Positions 18,160 through 28,100 of a stretch of DNA of 64,000 nucleotides are shown here, one piece after another. Each line of letters begins with the position of its first letter. The stretch's first letter is position 1. Made by a program: the position numbers and the translations under genes. The stretch is from Alcaligenaceae bacterium (GTDB lineage Bacteria > Pseudomonadota > Gammaproteobacteria > Burkholderiales > Burkholderiaceae_B). The notes under the pieces were generated by a model. It was not told the origin of the DNA. It ran no database searches and saw nothing but the letters and a program-made list of their open reading frames with translations. The stretch spans positions 124,001-188,000 of the forward strand of contig JACCES010000003.1 in assembly GCA_013416455.1 (NCBI GenBank). The letters are read 5' to 3'.

Positions 18160-19124
18160 TTGTCTTGCTCCAGATAATGCAGAACTTCCCGGCATGCCGG
18201 CGGCAGGGACGCCTCGAAGATCAGCGGTTCGCCGGTCAGCGGATGAGGGATCTCCAGCCTTGCCGCATGCAGGAACATGCGTTTGAAACCGATGCGGGCG
18301 AATTGCTCGCGCACGGTATCGGAACCGTATTTTTCGTCGCCCACGATGGCATGCCCGCAGGATGCCAGATGCACCCTGATCTGATGCGTGCGCCCCGTGC
18401 GCAGTTCCGCCTGCACCAAAGTGTAGCGCCCGAACCGCTGCAGCTTCGTGACGATGGTGTGGGCCGCCTTGCCTTCCGGGTCGACTTTGACGCGGCGTTC
18501 GCCGTCGGCGGTGAGCCATTTCAGCAGCGGCTTGCGGATGTGCTGGCGGTCATTGACGAAATCCCCTTCCACCAGCGCCTGGTAGAACTTGCGGCCGGCG
18601 CTCTCGCGCATCATGTCGTGCAGGGCCAGCAAGGACTTGCGCTGCTTCGCGATGATGAGCAGCCCCGAGGTTTCGCGATCGAGCCGGTGGGCAAGTTCAA
18701 GGAAACGCGCATCCGGCCGTGCCGCCCGCATTTGCTCGATCACGCCGAACGAAACCCCGCTGCCGCCGTGGACGGCCGTCCCCGACGGCTTGTCTATCAC
18801 CACCATGGCGTCGTCCTCGTAGACCACGGGGAAGGCCTGCGGCGGCGCTTTGCGCCGTTCGCTCGCCGCCGGCAGGCGCAGCGGCGGAACACGCAGCACA
18901 TCGCCGGACGCAAGCCGGTGGTCAGCCTGCACCCGGCCCTTGTTGACGCGCACCTGCCCGCTGCGTATGGCCTTGTAGATGTGGCTCTTGGGCACGCCCT
19001 TGCACACCCGGATCAGAAAGTTGTCCACACGCTGCCCCGCGGACTCGGGCTCTATCGTGAGCATGCGGACCGCCGGCTGCTCAGGGGGGGAATGGGACGT
19101 TTTACGCGTGGTCAAAACAGGCAT
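18156..19124 (-). CDS. rluC: 23S rRNA pseudouridine synthase RluC
   Basis: Converts uridines (955, 2504 and 2580 in E. coli numbering) of 23S rRNA to pseudouridine. The 322-residue protein has an N-terminal S4 RNA-binding domain (GQRVDNFLIRVCKGVPKSHI, about 30-90) and a RluA-type catalytic domain with Asp149 in AHRLDRETSGLL and the RTGRTHQIRVHL motif. Its start at 19124 coincides with the -10 box of the divergent rne promoter, so the two promoters must overlap or lie inside the rne leader. Followed directly by the HAD phosphatase gene. Confidence 0.95.
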   Translation of the reverse strand: MPVLTTRKTSHSPPEQPAVRMLTIEPESAGQRVDNFLIRVCKGVPKSHIYKAIRSGQVRVNKGRVQADHRLASGDVLRVPPLRLPAASERRKAPPQAFPVVYEDDAMVVIDKPSGTAVHGGSGVSFGVIEQMRAARPDARFLELAHRLDRETSGLLIIAKQRKSLLALHDMMRESAGRKFYQALVEGDFVNDRQHIRKPLLKWLTADGERRVKVDPEGKAAHTIVTKLQRFGRYTLVQAELRTGRTHQIRVHLASCGHAIVGDEKYGSDTVREQFARIGFKRMFLHAARLEIPHPLTGEPLIFEASLPPACREVLHYLEQDK

Positions 19125-19129
19125 ATAAT
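19101..19129 (+). promoter_or_regulatory. Sigma70-type promoter for rne
   Basis: A perfect TATAAT at 19124-19129 is preceded at 17 bp by TTTACG (19101-19106, four of six consensus bases). Transcription would start near 19136, placing a leader of about 480 nt before the rne ATG. The boxes overlap the first codons of divergent rluC. Confidence 0.7.
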
Positions 19130-19616
19130 CGGCTCAGCCTATAGAAGCTGAAAAAAACGCCAGCGTAGAGATGCAAGGGTGCGTCTCCGTTGGGCGAACA
19201 GGCTCCATTGTACTGCCCCGCTTTCAGCTTCTGGGTCATTAGGTCGCCGGACCCGGAGTCATCGCATGGCAGCGGAAGCACAAAGAGCCCGCTGCATGCC
19301 GTAAAACCGGTTTCCGCGTGCGGCAATGAATACCAGCAGAATTTTGTCATCGTTATTTGCACCAGGCGCGACAACGCGACTGCCGTTCCAGCCACCTTTG
19401 TACCGTCAACCACTACAGTGAATTTGACCCCAGTGCTGACTGAACCGCGCACCCGTATTACCTACCGGTGCGCCGTGCCATCCTGACAATACGGGGGGCA
19501 CTGTCCGAATCAGTCCATCCAGCCCCCCGCCTTTCTGCGGATTCAACGCCCCACACCGAGTGACCCGCGGTCGTGCGCCGATGAACGGTGCGCCATGACT
19601 ACGGAGAATCGCACTC
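19130..19616 (+). promoter_or_regulatory. Structured 5' leader of rne, no gene found
   Basis: The 492-bp gap between rluC and rne holds no convincing protein gene. It contains several strong RNA folds. An exact 11-bp stem (19143-19153 with 19222-19232) encloses an 8-bp hairpin with one wobble pair (19168-19175/19180-19187) and a GGGC/GCCC pair (19192-19195/19215-19218), forming a multibranch element. A hairpin at 19264-19299 has an 11-bp stem with one bulge. A third at 19493-19528 has a 7-bp G/C stem with an inner ACTG/CAGT pair. A GGAG ribosome site lies 10 nt before the ATG. In enterobacteria the long rne leader lets RNase E control its own mRNA; the same role here is inference. Confidence 0.65.
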
Positions 19617-22600
19617 ATGAAACGGATGTTGTTCAATGCAACGCATCAAGAAGAACTACGCGTTGCCATTGTCGACGGTCAGAAACTGATCGACCTCGAC
19701 ATAGAAACCGCCGGGCGTGAACAACGCAAAGGCAATATCTACAAAGGCGTCATCACCCGGATCGAACCCGGGCTGGAAGCCTGCTTCGTCAACTATGGTG
19801 AAGAACGCCACGGCTTTCTTCCCTTCAAGGAAATCGCCCGCAGCTATTTCAAGGAAGGCGTCGATGTGCGCAGCGCGCGCATCCAGGATGCCCTTCACGA
19901 AGGCCAGGAACTGATCATCCAGGTCGAAAAGGAAGAACGCGGCAACAAGGGCGCCGCCCTCACCACCTTCATTTCGCTGGCCGGCCGCTACCTCGTCCTC
20001 ATGCCCAACAACCCGCGCGGCGGCGGTGTTTCCCGCCGGGTCGAGGGCGAAGACCGCCAGGAACTGCGCGAAACCATGGACCAGCTCGATGTCCCCCAGG
20101 GCATGAGCATCATCGCCCGCACCGCGGGCATCGGCCGCAGCGTCGACGAGCTTCAATGGGATCTCGCCTATCTGCTGCAGCTTTGGAACGCCATCGATGT
20201 CGCGGCCAGTGAAAACAAGGCGCCCATCCTCATCTATCTGGAATCCAGCCTCGTCATTCGCGCCATCCGCGACTACTACTCGCCCGAAATCGGCGAGATC
20301 CTGATCGATACCGACGACATCTTCGAGCAGGCCACCGCCTTCATGAGCGTGGTGATGCCCGACAATGTCCAGCGGGTCAAGCTCTACCGCGACGATATCC
20401 CCCTTTTCTCCCGTTTCCAGATCGAGCATCAGATCGAGACGGCCTATGCCCGCACCGTACAGCTGCCCTCCGGCGGCTCGGTGGTCATCGATCACACCGA
20501 AGCGCTCGTCGCCATCGACGTCAACTCGGCGCGGGCCACCCGCGGCGCCGACATCGAAGAAACCGCCCTGCGCACCAACCAGGAAGCGGCCGACGAAGTC
20601 GCCCGGCAGCTGCGCCTGCGCGACCTGGGCGGGCTGATCGTCATCGACTTCATCGACATGGAGGACAGCAAGAACCAGCGGGCCGTCGAACAGCGGCTGC
20701 GCGACGCGCTCCATTTCGATCGCGCCCGCGTCCAGATGGGCAAGATCTCGCGCTTCGGCCTCATGGAACTGTCCCGCCAGCGCCTGCGCCCGGCCCTCAA
20801 TGAAGGCTCCCACATCACCTGCCCGCGCTGCAACGGCACGGGCGTGATCCGCGACGCGGAATCCAGCGCCCTGCACGTGCTGCGTCTGCTGCAGGAAGAA
20901 GCCATGAAGGAAGGCACGGCCGCCCTGCATGCCCAGGTACCGGTGGACGTCGCCACCTTCCTGCTGAACGAGAAACGCAACGACATCACCAAGATCGAAT
21001 CGCGGCTCAAGATCAATCTCGTGCTGATCCCGAACAAGTCGCTGGAAACGCCGCACCACCACATCGAGCGCCTGCGCCACGACGACCCGCGCCTGGACGA
21101 CAACAAATCCAGCTTCGATCTGATCAGCGAACCTGAACAGCCGTCCACGTGGGCGCCCGCTCGCGAACAGGAAGCCAAGACGCGTCCGGAAGCCCTGGTC
21201 AAGAGCATTACCCATTCGCAACCGGCTCCCGTGCGCCAGCCGGCGGCCGGCTCCACCCAGCCCGAAGCGGCGGCCCCCGCCGGCGGTGCGGGCCTGCTCA
21301 AGCGCCTGATCAGCTGGTTCACCGGCGGCGGCAAGTCCGCGGAAACCGTGGAAGCGGCTCCCGAGCCCCAAACCGCCACGCCCGCGAAACGCAACCGGGG
21401 CGGGGAACGCGGCGGCGTCCAGCGCGGCGACCGCAACCGCCGGCGCGAACGTCGCCCAGAAGGTGAAGCACGCAAGGAAGCCGGCCAGCAAAGCGGCCGC
21501 GGCCGCCGCCAGGCAGCCGACGCCGGCACACAGGACACAGAGATCCAGGCGGCCCGTTCCGCCGCTCCGGCGGCTCCGGCCGCAATCGCGGCCGAAACCG
21601 GCGCCGACGGCGCGGCAAGCCGTGGTCGCGGCAGGCGCGGGCGCGGGCGCGGTCGTCGCAGCGAAGAAGGCGGCAGCCTGTCGGCCGAAACCTCCGCAAG
21701 CGTGGATACGCGCGATCAGGAAACCAGGCTTCCTGAAACCAGCACGACGGAAGGCGGCAGGGCCGGCGCCATCGCCGCTGGCACAGTGGCCGCCGCCACC
21801 GCGCCGGCTCTCGCGGCAACTCAGCCGGCCGCGGCCGTCCCCAATGAATCCGATTCCGCCGAAGACACTTCCAGCGCGGAATTCCTTGCCGCCGAAGATG
21901 GCGACATCGTGGACGCCAGCCAGGGTGAACCCGAGCGCAAGCGCCGCCGCCGCCGCAGCCGTCGTGGCCGCCGTGGTGGGGAAGGTGCCGAAGCCGCAGT
22001 GGAAGACCAGGAATCGCAGGATGGCGCTGAAGAGTCCGCGGAAGATGCCGGCACGGTCGACGCCCCCGACATGGAGCCCGTCGAAGCCACGGCCGTCACC
22101 GAAGCGCAGGTCTTTACGGCCGAAGCCATCGAAATCCGCGGCGATCACACCTCTCATGAAGCCGCGGTAGAGCCCGGCGAAGTCGAAGAACAGGCCGCTG
22201 GCGAAATGGTCCAGCCCGATGCGCCCGTCGCCGCCGGCACTCCCGGCCATGCGGAACACACGGCGGAAGCCCAGGTCCCGGCGCCGGCCGTCACGCAAGC
22301 CGATGAAGCCCCGGCCACCGAGAGCGCGGTCCCAATGGCCGCAGCGGCCGCTCCGGCAGCCGTGGTGGAAGACGAGGCAAGGCAGCCGGAAGCCATCCCC
22401 GAGGCGGAACCGGCCGTGGCCGAAGCAGTCGAAACCACGGAACCGGCCTCGACTCAGGCGGCCGACGCCCCGGAACAGGCCACAGCCAGGGCAGCCGATG
22501 CCGAGCCGGCGGTTGAGCCCCAGCCGCCCGCCGTGGCGGAAGCCGCGCCGGCCGTCATGCCGGAACCCGCCGTAACGGCCGGTCCCGAAGCACCGCAAGA

Positions 22601-22979
22601 GGCCGTGGCGGAACAGGAAGCGGCCGCCGATGCCGTTACAGAGGAAGCCGCGGCAGCGGCGACCGATGACGGCATCGCGGCGGAAGAAGCCGTCCAGGCG
22701 AACACCGACGCTTCCGACGCCGGGGACACAGACGTCAGGCCCATTACAGTGGCCGAAAACGTGCCGGCGCCGCAACCTGCCGCCGTCAACGGCAGTGGCG
22801 TCACGCCCCCGCGGGACACGCCGGAACCGGCGGGGCTGCAGCTCGTCGAAACCCGCAGCCATGCCGCCAGCGAGCGCCGGGAAGAAGCCCCCGTCTCGCT
22901 GGGCCGGCCGCGCAAGCCGCGCACGGCGGTAGCCAGCGAACCCCTCAAGCAGGTGGAAACGCAGCACGGCGCAAACTGA
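19617..22979 (+). CDS. rne: Ribonuclease E
   Basis: Essential endoribonuclease and scaffold of the RNA degradosome. The 1120-residue protein has a catalytic N-terminal half: S1 domain (about 38-120), the DNase I-like site with [13 protein letters not shown] and [11 protein letters not shown] (metal-binding aspartates), and the zinc-link cysteines 402 and 405 in CPRCNGTG. From about residue 510 the sequence is Ala/Glu/Pro-rich and probably disordered, with three arginine-rich patches ([37 protein letters not shown]) likely to bind RNA. The tail is Ala/Glu-rich to the end. It is a single-gene unit with its own promoter and terminator. Confidence 0.97.
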   Translation: MKRMLFNATHQEELRVAIVDGQKLIDLDIETAGREQRKGNIYKGVITRIEPGLEACFVNYGEERHGFLPFKEIARSYFKEGVDVRSARIQDALHEGQELIIQVEKEERGNKGAALTTFISLAGRYLVLMPNNPRGGGVSRRVEGEDRQELRETMDQLDVPQGMSIIARTAGIGRSVDELQWDLAYLLQLWNAIDVAASENKAPILIYLESSLVIRAIRDYYSPEIGEILIDTDDIFEQATAFMSVVMPDNVQRVKLYRDDIPLFSRFQIEHQIETAYARTVQLPSGGSVVIDHTEALVAIDVNSARATRGADIEETALRTNQEAADEVARQLRLRDLGGLIVIDFIDMEDSKNQRAVEQRLRDALHFDRARVQMGKISRFGLMELSRQRLRPALNEGSHITCPRCNGTGVIRDAESSALHVLRLLQEEAMKEGTAALHAQVPVDVATFLLNEKRNDITKIESRLKINLVLIPNKSLETPHHHIERLRHDDPRLDDNKSSFDLISEPEQPSTWAPAREQEAKTRPEALVKSITHSQPAPVRQPAAGSTQPEAAAPAGGAGLLKRLISWFTGGGKSAETVEAAPEPQTATPAKRNRGGERGGVQRGDRNRRRERRPEGEARKEAGQQSGRGRRQAADAGTQDTEIQAARSAAPAAPAAIAAETGADGAASRGRGRRGRGRGRRSEEGGSLSAETSASVDTRDQETRLPETSTTEGGRAGAIAAGTVAAATAPALAATQPAAAVPNESDSAEDTSSAEFLAAEDGDIVDASQGEPERKRRRRRSRRGRRGGEGAEAAVEDQESQDGAEESAEDAGTVDAPDMEPVEATAVTEAQVFTAEAIEIRGDHTSHEAAVEPGEVEEQAAGEMVQPDAPVAAGTPGHAEHTAEAQVPAPAVTQADEAPATESAVPMAAAAAPAAVVEDEARQPEAIPEAEPAVAEAVETTEPASTQAADAPEQATARAADAEPAVEPQPPAVAEAAPAVMPEPAVTAGPEAPQEAVAEQEAAADAVTEEAAAAATDDGIAAEEAVQANTDASDAGDTDVRPITVAENVPAPQPAAVNGSGVTPPRDTPEPAGLQLVETRSHAASERREEAPVSLGRPRKPRTAVASEPLKQVETQHGAN

Positions 22980-23014
22980 TCCGGGGGCTTCACCCCCTGT
23001 GATTCACAGCCAGG

Positions 23015-23043
23015 CCCGCCATCTTCGGATGGCGGGTTTTTTT
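23015..23043 (+). terminator. Rho-independent terminator of rne
   Basis: A perfect 8-bp stem CCCGCCAT/ATGGCGGG (23015-23022 and 23029-23036) capped by CTTCGG, which includes a stable UUCG-type tetraloop, followed by seven T residues. Confidence 0.95.
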
Positions 23044-23074
23044 ACCGCAGGGCCACGGCCGGCGCCGGGCGACC

Positions 23075-23986
23075 CTATTCGGTCACGGCTTTCAGTGCCG
23101 CCGCGCGGGCCCGCAGGCCGCTGACGACCATTTCGGCGCAACGCTGCGCGGCCGGCGACAGCTTCTGGCCATTCAGGCTGATCAGGCAGAGTTCCCTCGC
23201 AATCGCCGGTTCGCAAAGTTCGGCAACGACATAATCGCCCTTGCGCGCCGGCACGCTGATCCGCGGCAGCAGCGTCACACCGAGGCGGTTTTCCACGAGG
23301 CTGAAAAGCGTCTGGTGGTGCACGACCTCGAAACGGGGCTCGAAGGGGATCCCCTGTGCCCGGAACGCCTGCTCGATCTGGATACGCATGGCCGAATCAC
23401 GCGTCATGGACACCAGCGGCAGCCCAGCCAGTTCATCCAGGCGGACTGAAGAACGGCCCCGCCAGGGCCGCGCATACGGCAGCACCGCCACCACCGGATC
23501 CAGCAATATCGGCCGGAACGCGAAATCTTTCAGGCCCGGCAGCCGGGGACCGATCGCGAAGTCCGTGACGTGTTCGAGCACATCGTGGTACATGCGCTGG
23601 GCAAAGCATTCGTGCAGTTGCAGGGTGACGCCCGGATGGGCTTCCTGAAACGCCGCCAGGATGGGCGGCAGCCGGTACATGGAAACCGACGGCGCGCAGC
23701 CTATGGACACCCTGCCGCAGCCCAATGCCGCTTCTTCCTTGAGATCCTGCGCGACCGACCGCAGATCCGCCAGCGCGCTCCTGCAGCGCGCGAGCAGCGT
23801 GCGCCCCGCCGCGGTAAGAACCACGCGCCGGGTGGTACGTTCCAGCAGAGGCAGGCCCAGTTCATCCTCGAGCTGCCGGACATGCACGCTGACAGCGGAC
23901 GACGAGCGATGCAGGAGTTCCGCCGCGCGGCGAAAGCTACCGTGTTCCGCCACCGCCACAAAGGTTTCGATCTGCCGGAGTTTCAT
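23075..23986 (-). CDS. LysR-family transcriptional regulator
   Basis: A 303-residue LysR-type regulator of standard length. The N-terminal winged helix-turn-helix covers about 1-60 (MKLRQIETFVAVAEHGSFRRAAELL, SSSAVSVHVRQLEDELGLPLLER); the remainder is the periplasmic-binding-like effector domain, ending in a NGQKLSPAAQRCAEMV helix. The ATG at 23986 is the usual LysR start. It is divergent from a Bug-type binding protein gene with a 100-bp shared region, so it probably controls that gene and the flavin oxidoreductase behind it. The inducer is unknown. Confidence 0.93.
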   Translation of the reverse strand: MKLRQIETFVAVAEHGSFRRAAELLHRSSSAVSVHVRQLEDELGLPLLERTTRRVVLTAAGRTLLARCRSALADLRSVAQDLKEEAALGCGRVSIGCAPSVSMYRLPPILAAFQEAHPGVTLQLHECFAQRMYHDVLEHVTDFAIGPRLPGLKDFAFRPILLDPVVAVLPYARPWRGRSSVRLDELAGLPLVSMTRDSAMRIQIEQAFRAQGIPFEPRFEVVHHQTLFSLVENRLGVTLLPRISVPARKGDYVVAELCEPAIARELCLISLNGQKLSPAAQRCAEMVVSGLRARAAALKAVTE

Positions 23987-24086
23987 TGCTTGGGAAATCA
24001 AGATAATGCTTTCAATAATATCGATTGTCCCATCAGTTGGCCGGTGGTGGAATAGGCGGCAGATTCCACTCCGGAGGACAAACGCC
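23987..24086. promoter_or_regulatory. Divergent promoter/operator region between LysR and Bug genes
   Basis: This 100-bp gap has an AT-rich core unlike the surrounding DNA. An imperfect dyad lies at 24002-24022 (GATAAT, 9 bp, AATATC) and contains several T-N11-A matches, the loose LysR-binding pattern. A GGAGGA ribosome site for the plus-strand gene is at 24073-24078. The operator role is inferred from position. Confidence 0.4.
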
Positions 24087-25208
24087 ATGAAAACATTCCA
24101 GCGGGCCACAGGTCCAGACACCGGCCTCATTCCACAGCGCCAGGCCGGGCCATACCGTGCTCTTCCGAAACCAGAGGCACGCCCCGGACACGGCAAGAAG
24201 GGCCGCGGGTACCGGCCGGGCATCCTCGCAGGGTATCGGGCGCTGGCGCTGGGCCTGCTGCTGGCCGTCGCCGGCCTGCCCTCCCAGGCACAGCAAGCGC
24301 GGCCCGAAGGCGCGGAAAACTTTCCATCAAAGCCCATCCGGATGATTCTGCCCCTGTCGCCCGGCAGCAGTTCCGAAGCCGGCAGCCGCTTCGTGGCCGA
24401 GAGGCTCGGCCTCGCGCTTGGAAGTTCAGTGGTGTCGGAGAACCGCCCGGGCGGCGCCACCAAGATCGCCTTGCAGACACTGCTCTCGGCACCCGCCGAC
24501 GGCCATGCCATCCTGATGCTCTCGCCGACCATCATGGTCGTGAATCCGCTGACCATCGAGGGCTGGGACATCGACGTGCAGAAGCGGGTCCGCCCGCTGG
24601 TGCAGGCCACACGCACTACCGCCACGCTGGTGGTGAGCGAGGAATCGCGCTGGCGAACACTCGATGAACTGCTGGCGTCAGCCCGGAAGAACCCGGAAAG
24701 CATCAGCGTGGCCAACTATTCCGGCACCTATCTGCTCGGCCTGAACCGGCTTGCCGGCGCCGCGGACGTACAATTCAACACCGTCTCCTACAAGGGTGCC
24801 AGCCAGGCCCTCACGGACGTCATCGGCGGCAGCGTGGATGCCGCATTCCTCGACATCGCCGCCGCTCTGCCTCTGGTGGAATCCGGCAAGCTGCGCGCGC
24901 TTGCGGTAACATCGCCATCTCGTTCGGCCTTGCTGCCCGAAGTGCGGACGGTCAGGGAAGCCATGCCGGCGCTGCATGATTTTGATTTCGGCGTATGGAT
25001 CGGCTACGGTGTGCGGGCCGAAACGCCTGAACCGGTCGTGAAGCTGCTGGAAAGCGCCCTGCTCGCCATCCTGCGTTCCCCTGAATATCAGGCATTCAAC
25101 CGTACCAATGGCAACCCGGAACTGATTGCCGGAGACAGCGCGTCGCTGTCTCGCCAGATCGAAGTGGAAACGGAGCAGCTGAAAAGCACGCTGGCCGCCC
25201 GCAGATAG
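24087..25208 (+). CDS. Bug/TctC-family periplasmic substrate-binding protein
   Basis: A 373-residue member of the tripartite tricarboxylate receptor family that is greatly expanded in Bordetella relatives. The mature part starts near FPSKPIRMILPLSPGSSSEAGSRF and shows ENRPGGATKIALQTLLSAPADGH, AVTSPSRSALLPEVRTV and YKGASQALTDVIGG. The ATG has a good GGAGGA site. Oddly, about 48 polar residues precede the hydrophobic signal segment (LALGLLLAVAGLPSQAQ), so either the signal peptide has a very long n-region or translation starts later at a non-ATG codon. No TctA/TctB membrane partner is nearby; the ligand is unknown. Confidence 0.88.
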   Translation: MKTFQRATGPDTGLIPQRQAGPYRALPKPEARPGHGKKGRGYRPGILAGYRALALGLLLAVAGLPSQAQQARPEGAENFPSKPIRMILPLSPGSSSEAGSRFVAERLGLALGSSVVSENRPGGATKIALQTLLSAPADGHAILMLSPTIMVVNPLTIEGWDIDVQKRVRPLVQATRTTATLVVSEESRWRTLDELLASARKNPESISVANYSGTYLLGLNRLAGAADVQFNTVSYKGASQALTDVIGGSVDAAFLDIAAALPLVESGKLRALAVTSPSRSALLPEVRTVREAMPALHDFDFGVWIGYGVRAETPEPVVKLLESALLAILRSPEYQAFNRTNGNPELIAGDSASLSRQIEVETEQLKSTLAARR

Positions 25209-25249
25209 CCCCCCCGAGCATCCGTTCCAACTCATTGCCCCCCTTGTCC

Positions 25250-26224
25250 ATGCCGCTGCCAGCCTCGATCCGCCAGAACCTGACCCTGCCCCTGATTGCC
25301 GCACCCATGTTCCGGATCAGCGGACCCGACCTCGTCATCGCCGCCTGCCGCAACGGCGTGATCGGGGCATTCCCCACCCTGAATGCCCGGACGCCCCAGG
25401 AACTCGACACCTGGCTCCGACGCATAGGCGAAGGTCTGGCCGGCGCCCCCGGCAAGGTTGCTCCGTGGGCCGCCAACCTCATCATCGGCCGCGAACCCCG
25501 CCGGCTGGAAGGCGACATGGAAGTCCTGCTGCGCCATGGCGTACGCCTCGTGATCACCAGCGTCGGCTCGCCGGCCGCCGTCGTTCCGGCCCTGCGCGCC
25601 GCGGGCTGCCTGATACTGGCCGACGTCGCCACCCTGCGGCATGCGCGGCGAGCCATCGATGCCGGGGCGGACGGCCTGGTGCTGTTGACGGCGGGCGCGG
25701 GCGGCCAGACGGGCTGGCTCAATGGGTTTGCCTTCGTGCGCGCGGTACGGCGGTTCTTTGACGGCCCCATCGTCCTCGCCGGCGGCATGTCCGACGGCGC
25801 GGCGCTCTGGGCCGCGCGGACGCTGGGCTGCGACCTGGGCTATATGGGCACCCCTTTCATCGCCACCCACGAAAGCATGGCGAGCGCGGAATACCGGCGC
25901 ATGCTGGTCGATGCCTCGGCCGACGATATTCAGCTCACGCGGGCGATCACCGGCCTGCCGGCCAACATCCTGCGGCCTTCATTGCTGGCGGCGGGCCTGG
26001 ACCCGCAACAGCTGGACGAGGGCATCACGCCCGAGCGCGCCCGCGAACTGTTCGGCATCAGCCGGGAAAACGGCGCCGCGCACACCCGCCGCTGGAAGGA
26101 CATCTGGAGCGCCGGCCATTCGGTTTCGGGCGTGAAGGCCGTCTCCAGTGTGGCGGAACGGATACGGCACATTGCCGTGGAATATGACCAGGCCCGGGAG
26201 CGGACCCGGGCGCTGCTGGAATGA
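25250..26224 (+). CDS. NAD(P)H-dependent flavin oxidoreductase / nitronate monooxygenase-like
   Basis: A 324-residue FMN-binding TIM-barrel protein. LPLIAAPMFRISGPDLVIAACRNGVIGAFP is the usual N-terminal part, and PIVLAGGMSDG with LGCDLGYMGTPFIAT forms the phosphate-binding end. The motif that normally carries a catalytic His (GAGGHxG) reads GAGGQTG, with Gln153, so classical nitronate monooxygenase activity is doubtful; this may mark a subfamily. ATG 25250 is preferred over a TTG five codons upstream; no clear ribosome site is present for either. It follows the Bug gene by 41 bp in the same direction, probably as one LysR-controlled unit, and converges on accD. Confidence 0.85.
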   Translation: MPLPASIRQNLTLPLIAAPMFRISGPDLVIAACRNGVIGAFPTLNARTPQELDTWLRRIGEGLAGAPGKVAPWAANLIIGREPRRLEGDMEVLLRHGVRLVITSVGSPAAVVPALRAAGCLILADVATLRHARRAIDAGADGLVLLTAGAGGQTGWLNGFAFVRAVRRFFDGPIVLAGGMSDGAALWAARTLGCDLGYMGTPFIATHESMASAEYRRMLVDASADDIQLTRAITGLPANILRPSLLAAGLDPQQLDEGITPERARELFGISRENGAAHTRRWKDIWSAGHSVSGVKAVSSVAERIRHIAVEYDQARERTRALLE

Positions 26225-26303
26225 AGGGTTCCCGCCCGCCGCCGGAGGCGCCCATCCGGCACCGGCAAGCGCGGGGCGGCCGCCGGTTGCCCGGCGCCCG
26301 GAT

Positions 26304-27185
26304 TCAGGCCTGCACGACGTCGGCCGGCTGGCGCATCAGCAGCGCAAGCAGCAGCGCGAGTTCCTGACGCATTTCGCGGCGATCGACGACCATGTCGATG
26401 GCACCTTTTTCGAGCAGGAATTCCGAGCGCTGGAAGCCTTCCGGCAGCTTCTCGCGCACCGTCTGCTCGATGACGCGAGGCCCGGCAAAGCCGATGAGGG
26501 CCTTGGGTTCCGCGATCACCACGTCGCCCATGAAGGCGAAGCTGGCCGACACGCCACCCATGGTCGGGTCGGTGAGCACACTGATGAACGGCAGGCGCTG
26601 GGCCGCCAGCCGGGTCAGCATGGCATTGGTCTTGGCCATCTGCATGAGGGAGAACAGGCTTTCCTGCATGCGCGCACCGCCGGAAGCCGCCACACAGATG
26701 AAGGGAGTACGGTTGTCGATGGCCGCCTGCACACCGCGACAGAACCGCTCCCCCACCACCGACCCCATGGAACCGCCCATGAATTCGAATTCGAAGCAGG
26801 CCAGAACCACCGAAACGGAATGGATGGAGCCGCTCATCACGACCATGGCCTCGGTTTCGCCCGTCTGCTTGACGGCTTCCGACACGCGTTCGGGGTATTT
26901 GCGCGAGTCCCGGAACTTGAGGGGATCCATCGGCCGGGTGTTCTGGCCGATCTCGACCCGCCCTTCCGGGTCCAGCAAGGCATCGATACGCATGCGGGCA
27001 TCGATGCGCATGTGATGGCTGCAGTTGGGGCAGACGTTCAACGTCGCCTTCAGGTCTTCTTTGTAGAGCACCGATTCGCACGCCGGGCACTTGACCCATA
27101 CGCCTTCCGGCACCCGCTTGTTGGATCCGCTGTCGCCCCCGTTGCGATTGATGCGCGGGGGAAGGATCTTGTCTATCCAGCTCAT
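26304..27185 (-). CDS. accD: Acetyl-CoA carboxylase carboxyltransferase subunit beta
   Basis: Beta subunit of the multi-subunit acetyl-CoA carboxylase that makes malonyl-CoA for fatty acid synthesis. The 293-residue protein has the N-terminal zinc ribbon (Cys33, Cys36, Cys52, Cys55 in CPAC and CPNC) and the crotonase-type carboxyltransferase core with [20 protein letters not shown] and [12 protein letters not shown]. The ATG at 27185 gives [10 protein letters not shown], the normal start. It follows trpA by 58 bp. In many relatives folC follows accD; here it is replaced by the convergent flavin oxidoreductase. Confidence 0.98.
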   Translation of the reverse strand: MSWIDKILPPRINRNGGDSGSNKRVPEGVWVKCPACESVLYKEDLKATLNVCPNCSHHMRIDARMRIDALLDPEGRVEIGQNTRPMDPLKFRDSRKYPERVSEAVKQTGETEAMVVMSGSIHSVSVVLACFEFEFMGGSMGSVVGERFCRGVQAAIDNRTPFICVAASGGARMQESLFSLMQMAKTNAMLTRLAAQRLPFISVLTDPTMGGVSASFAFMGDVVIAEPKALIGFAGPRVIEQTVREKLPEGFQRSEFLLEKGAIDMVVDRREMRQELALLLALLMRQPADVVQA

Positions 27186-27243
27186 TGTTCTTTCCCGAAT
27201 GGTCCCGGCCTGGCCGGGCGGTTTGCAACGCCCGGACGGGCCA

Positions 27244-28083
27244 TCAGCCGAGCACGGCGCGAATGCCGGCCAGCCAGCCGGCGGCCGCCTCGATGGCGCG
27301 CGCGTCGGCTTCCTGTTCCGAAAGCCCTTCGGCCTGGGCCGCCCGCAGCGCCGCTTCCATGGTTTCGATGATCTTGCTGCCGATGACCACCGCATCGGCG
27401 CATTCCGAGAGCCGCTTCGCGCTCTCGGCGTCGCGGATGCCGAAGCCCACCCCCACGGGCAGGGTGACGTGGCGGCGGATCAGTTCCAGGCGCGCCGCCA
27501 CTTCGCCGGTGTCGAGGTTGCCGGCGCCGGTTACGCCCTTGAGTGATACATAGTAGACATAGCCGCGCGCCACTTCGCCGACGGCGCGCATGCGGGCATC
27601 GGTGGAAGTGGGCGCCAGCAGGAATATGGGATCGATGCGGGCGCGGCCCAGCATGCCGGCGAATTCCTTGATTTCCTCGGGCGGGTAATCGACGACCAGG
27701 ACACCGTCCACCCCGGCCTGACGGGCCGCGTCGACGAAAGCCTGCTGGCCCATGCGCTCGATCGGATTGGCGTAGCCCATCAGCACGACGGGCGTGCGAT
27801 CGTCTTCGCGGCGAAACTCGGCCACCATGTCAAGCACCTGGCGCAGCCCGGTGCCGCGGGCGATCGCCCGTTCCGCGGCGCGCTGGATGACGGGGCCGTC
27901 CGCCATGGGATCGGAAAACGGCACACCCAGCTCGATGACGTCGGAACCGGCGCGCACCAGCGCATGCATGAGCGCGGGGGTCGCGGCCACGGAGGGATCG
28001 CCCGCCGCAATATAGGGGATCAGGGCCGTACGGCCCGACAGACGGGCAAAGACGGCCTGCAGCCGCTCATTCGAAGCATTCAT
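27244..28083 (-). CDS. trpA: Tryptophan synthase alpha subunit
   Basis: Cleaves indole-3-glycerol phosphate to indole and glyceraldehyde 3-phosphate; works in an alpha2-beta2 complex with TrpB. The 279-residue product carries the catalytic Glu51 and Asp62 in [15 protein letters not shown] and the phosphate-binding segment [11 protein letters not shown]. The ATG at 28083 has an AGAAGG site 8 nt upstream; an in-frame ATG at 28101 overlaps the trpB stop but lacks a ribosome site. Order trpB-trpA-accD is typical of betaproteobacteria. Confidence 0.97.
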   Translation of the reverse strand: MNASNERLQAVFARLSGRTALIPYIAAGDPSVAATPALMHALVRAGSDVIELGVPFSDPMADGPVIQRAAERAIARGTGLRQVLDMVAEFRREDDRTPVVLMGYANPIERMGQQAFVDAARQAGVDGVLVVDYPPEEIKEFAGMLGRARIDPIFLLAPTSTDARMRAVGEVARGYVYYVSLKGVTGAGNLDTGEVAARLELIRRHVTLPVGVGFGIRDAESAKRLSECADAVVIGSKIIETMEAALRAAQAEGLSEQEADARAIEAAAGWLAGIRAVLG

Positions 28084-28100
28084 TGCAACGACCTTCTTCA

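Noticed and set aside
19102-19452. Minus-strand open frame of about 116 codons in the rluC-rne gap
   Set aside because: No family similarity, no ribosome site, and the interval is better explained as the structured rne leader on the plus strand.
19656-22967. Very long open frame on the minus strand opposite rne (about 1100 codons)
   Set aside because: It is a reading-frame shadow caused by high GC; its composition is Gly/Arg/Phe-biased with no family motifs, while the plus strand encodes clear RNase E.
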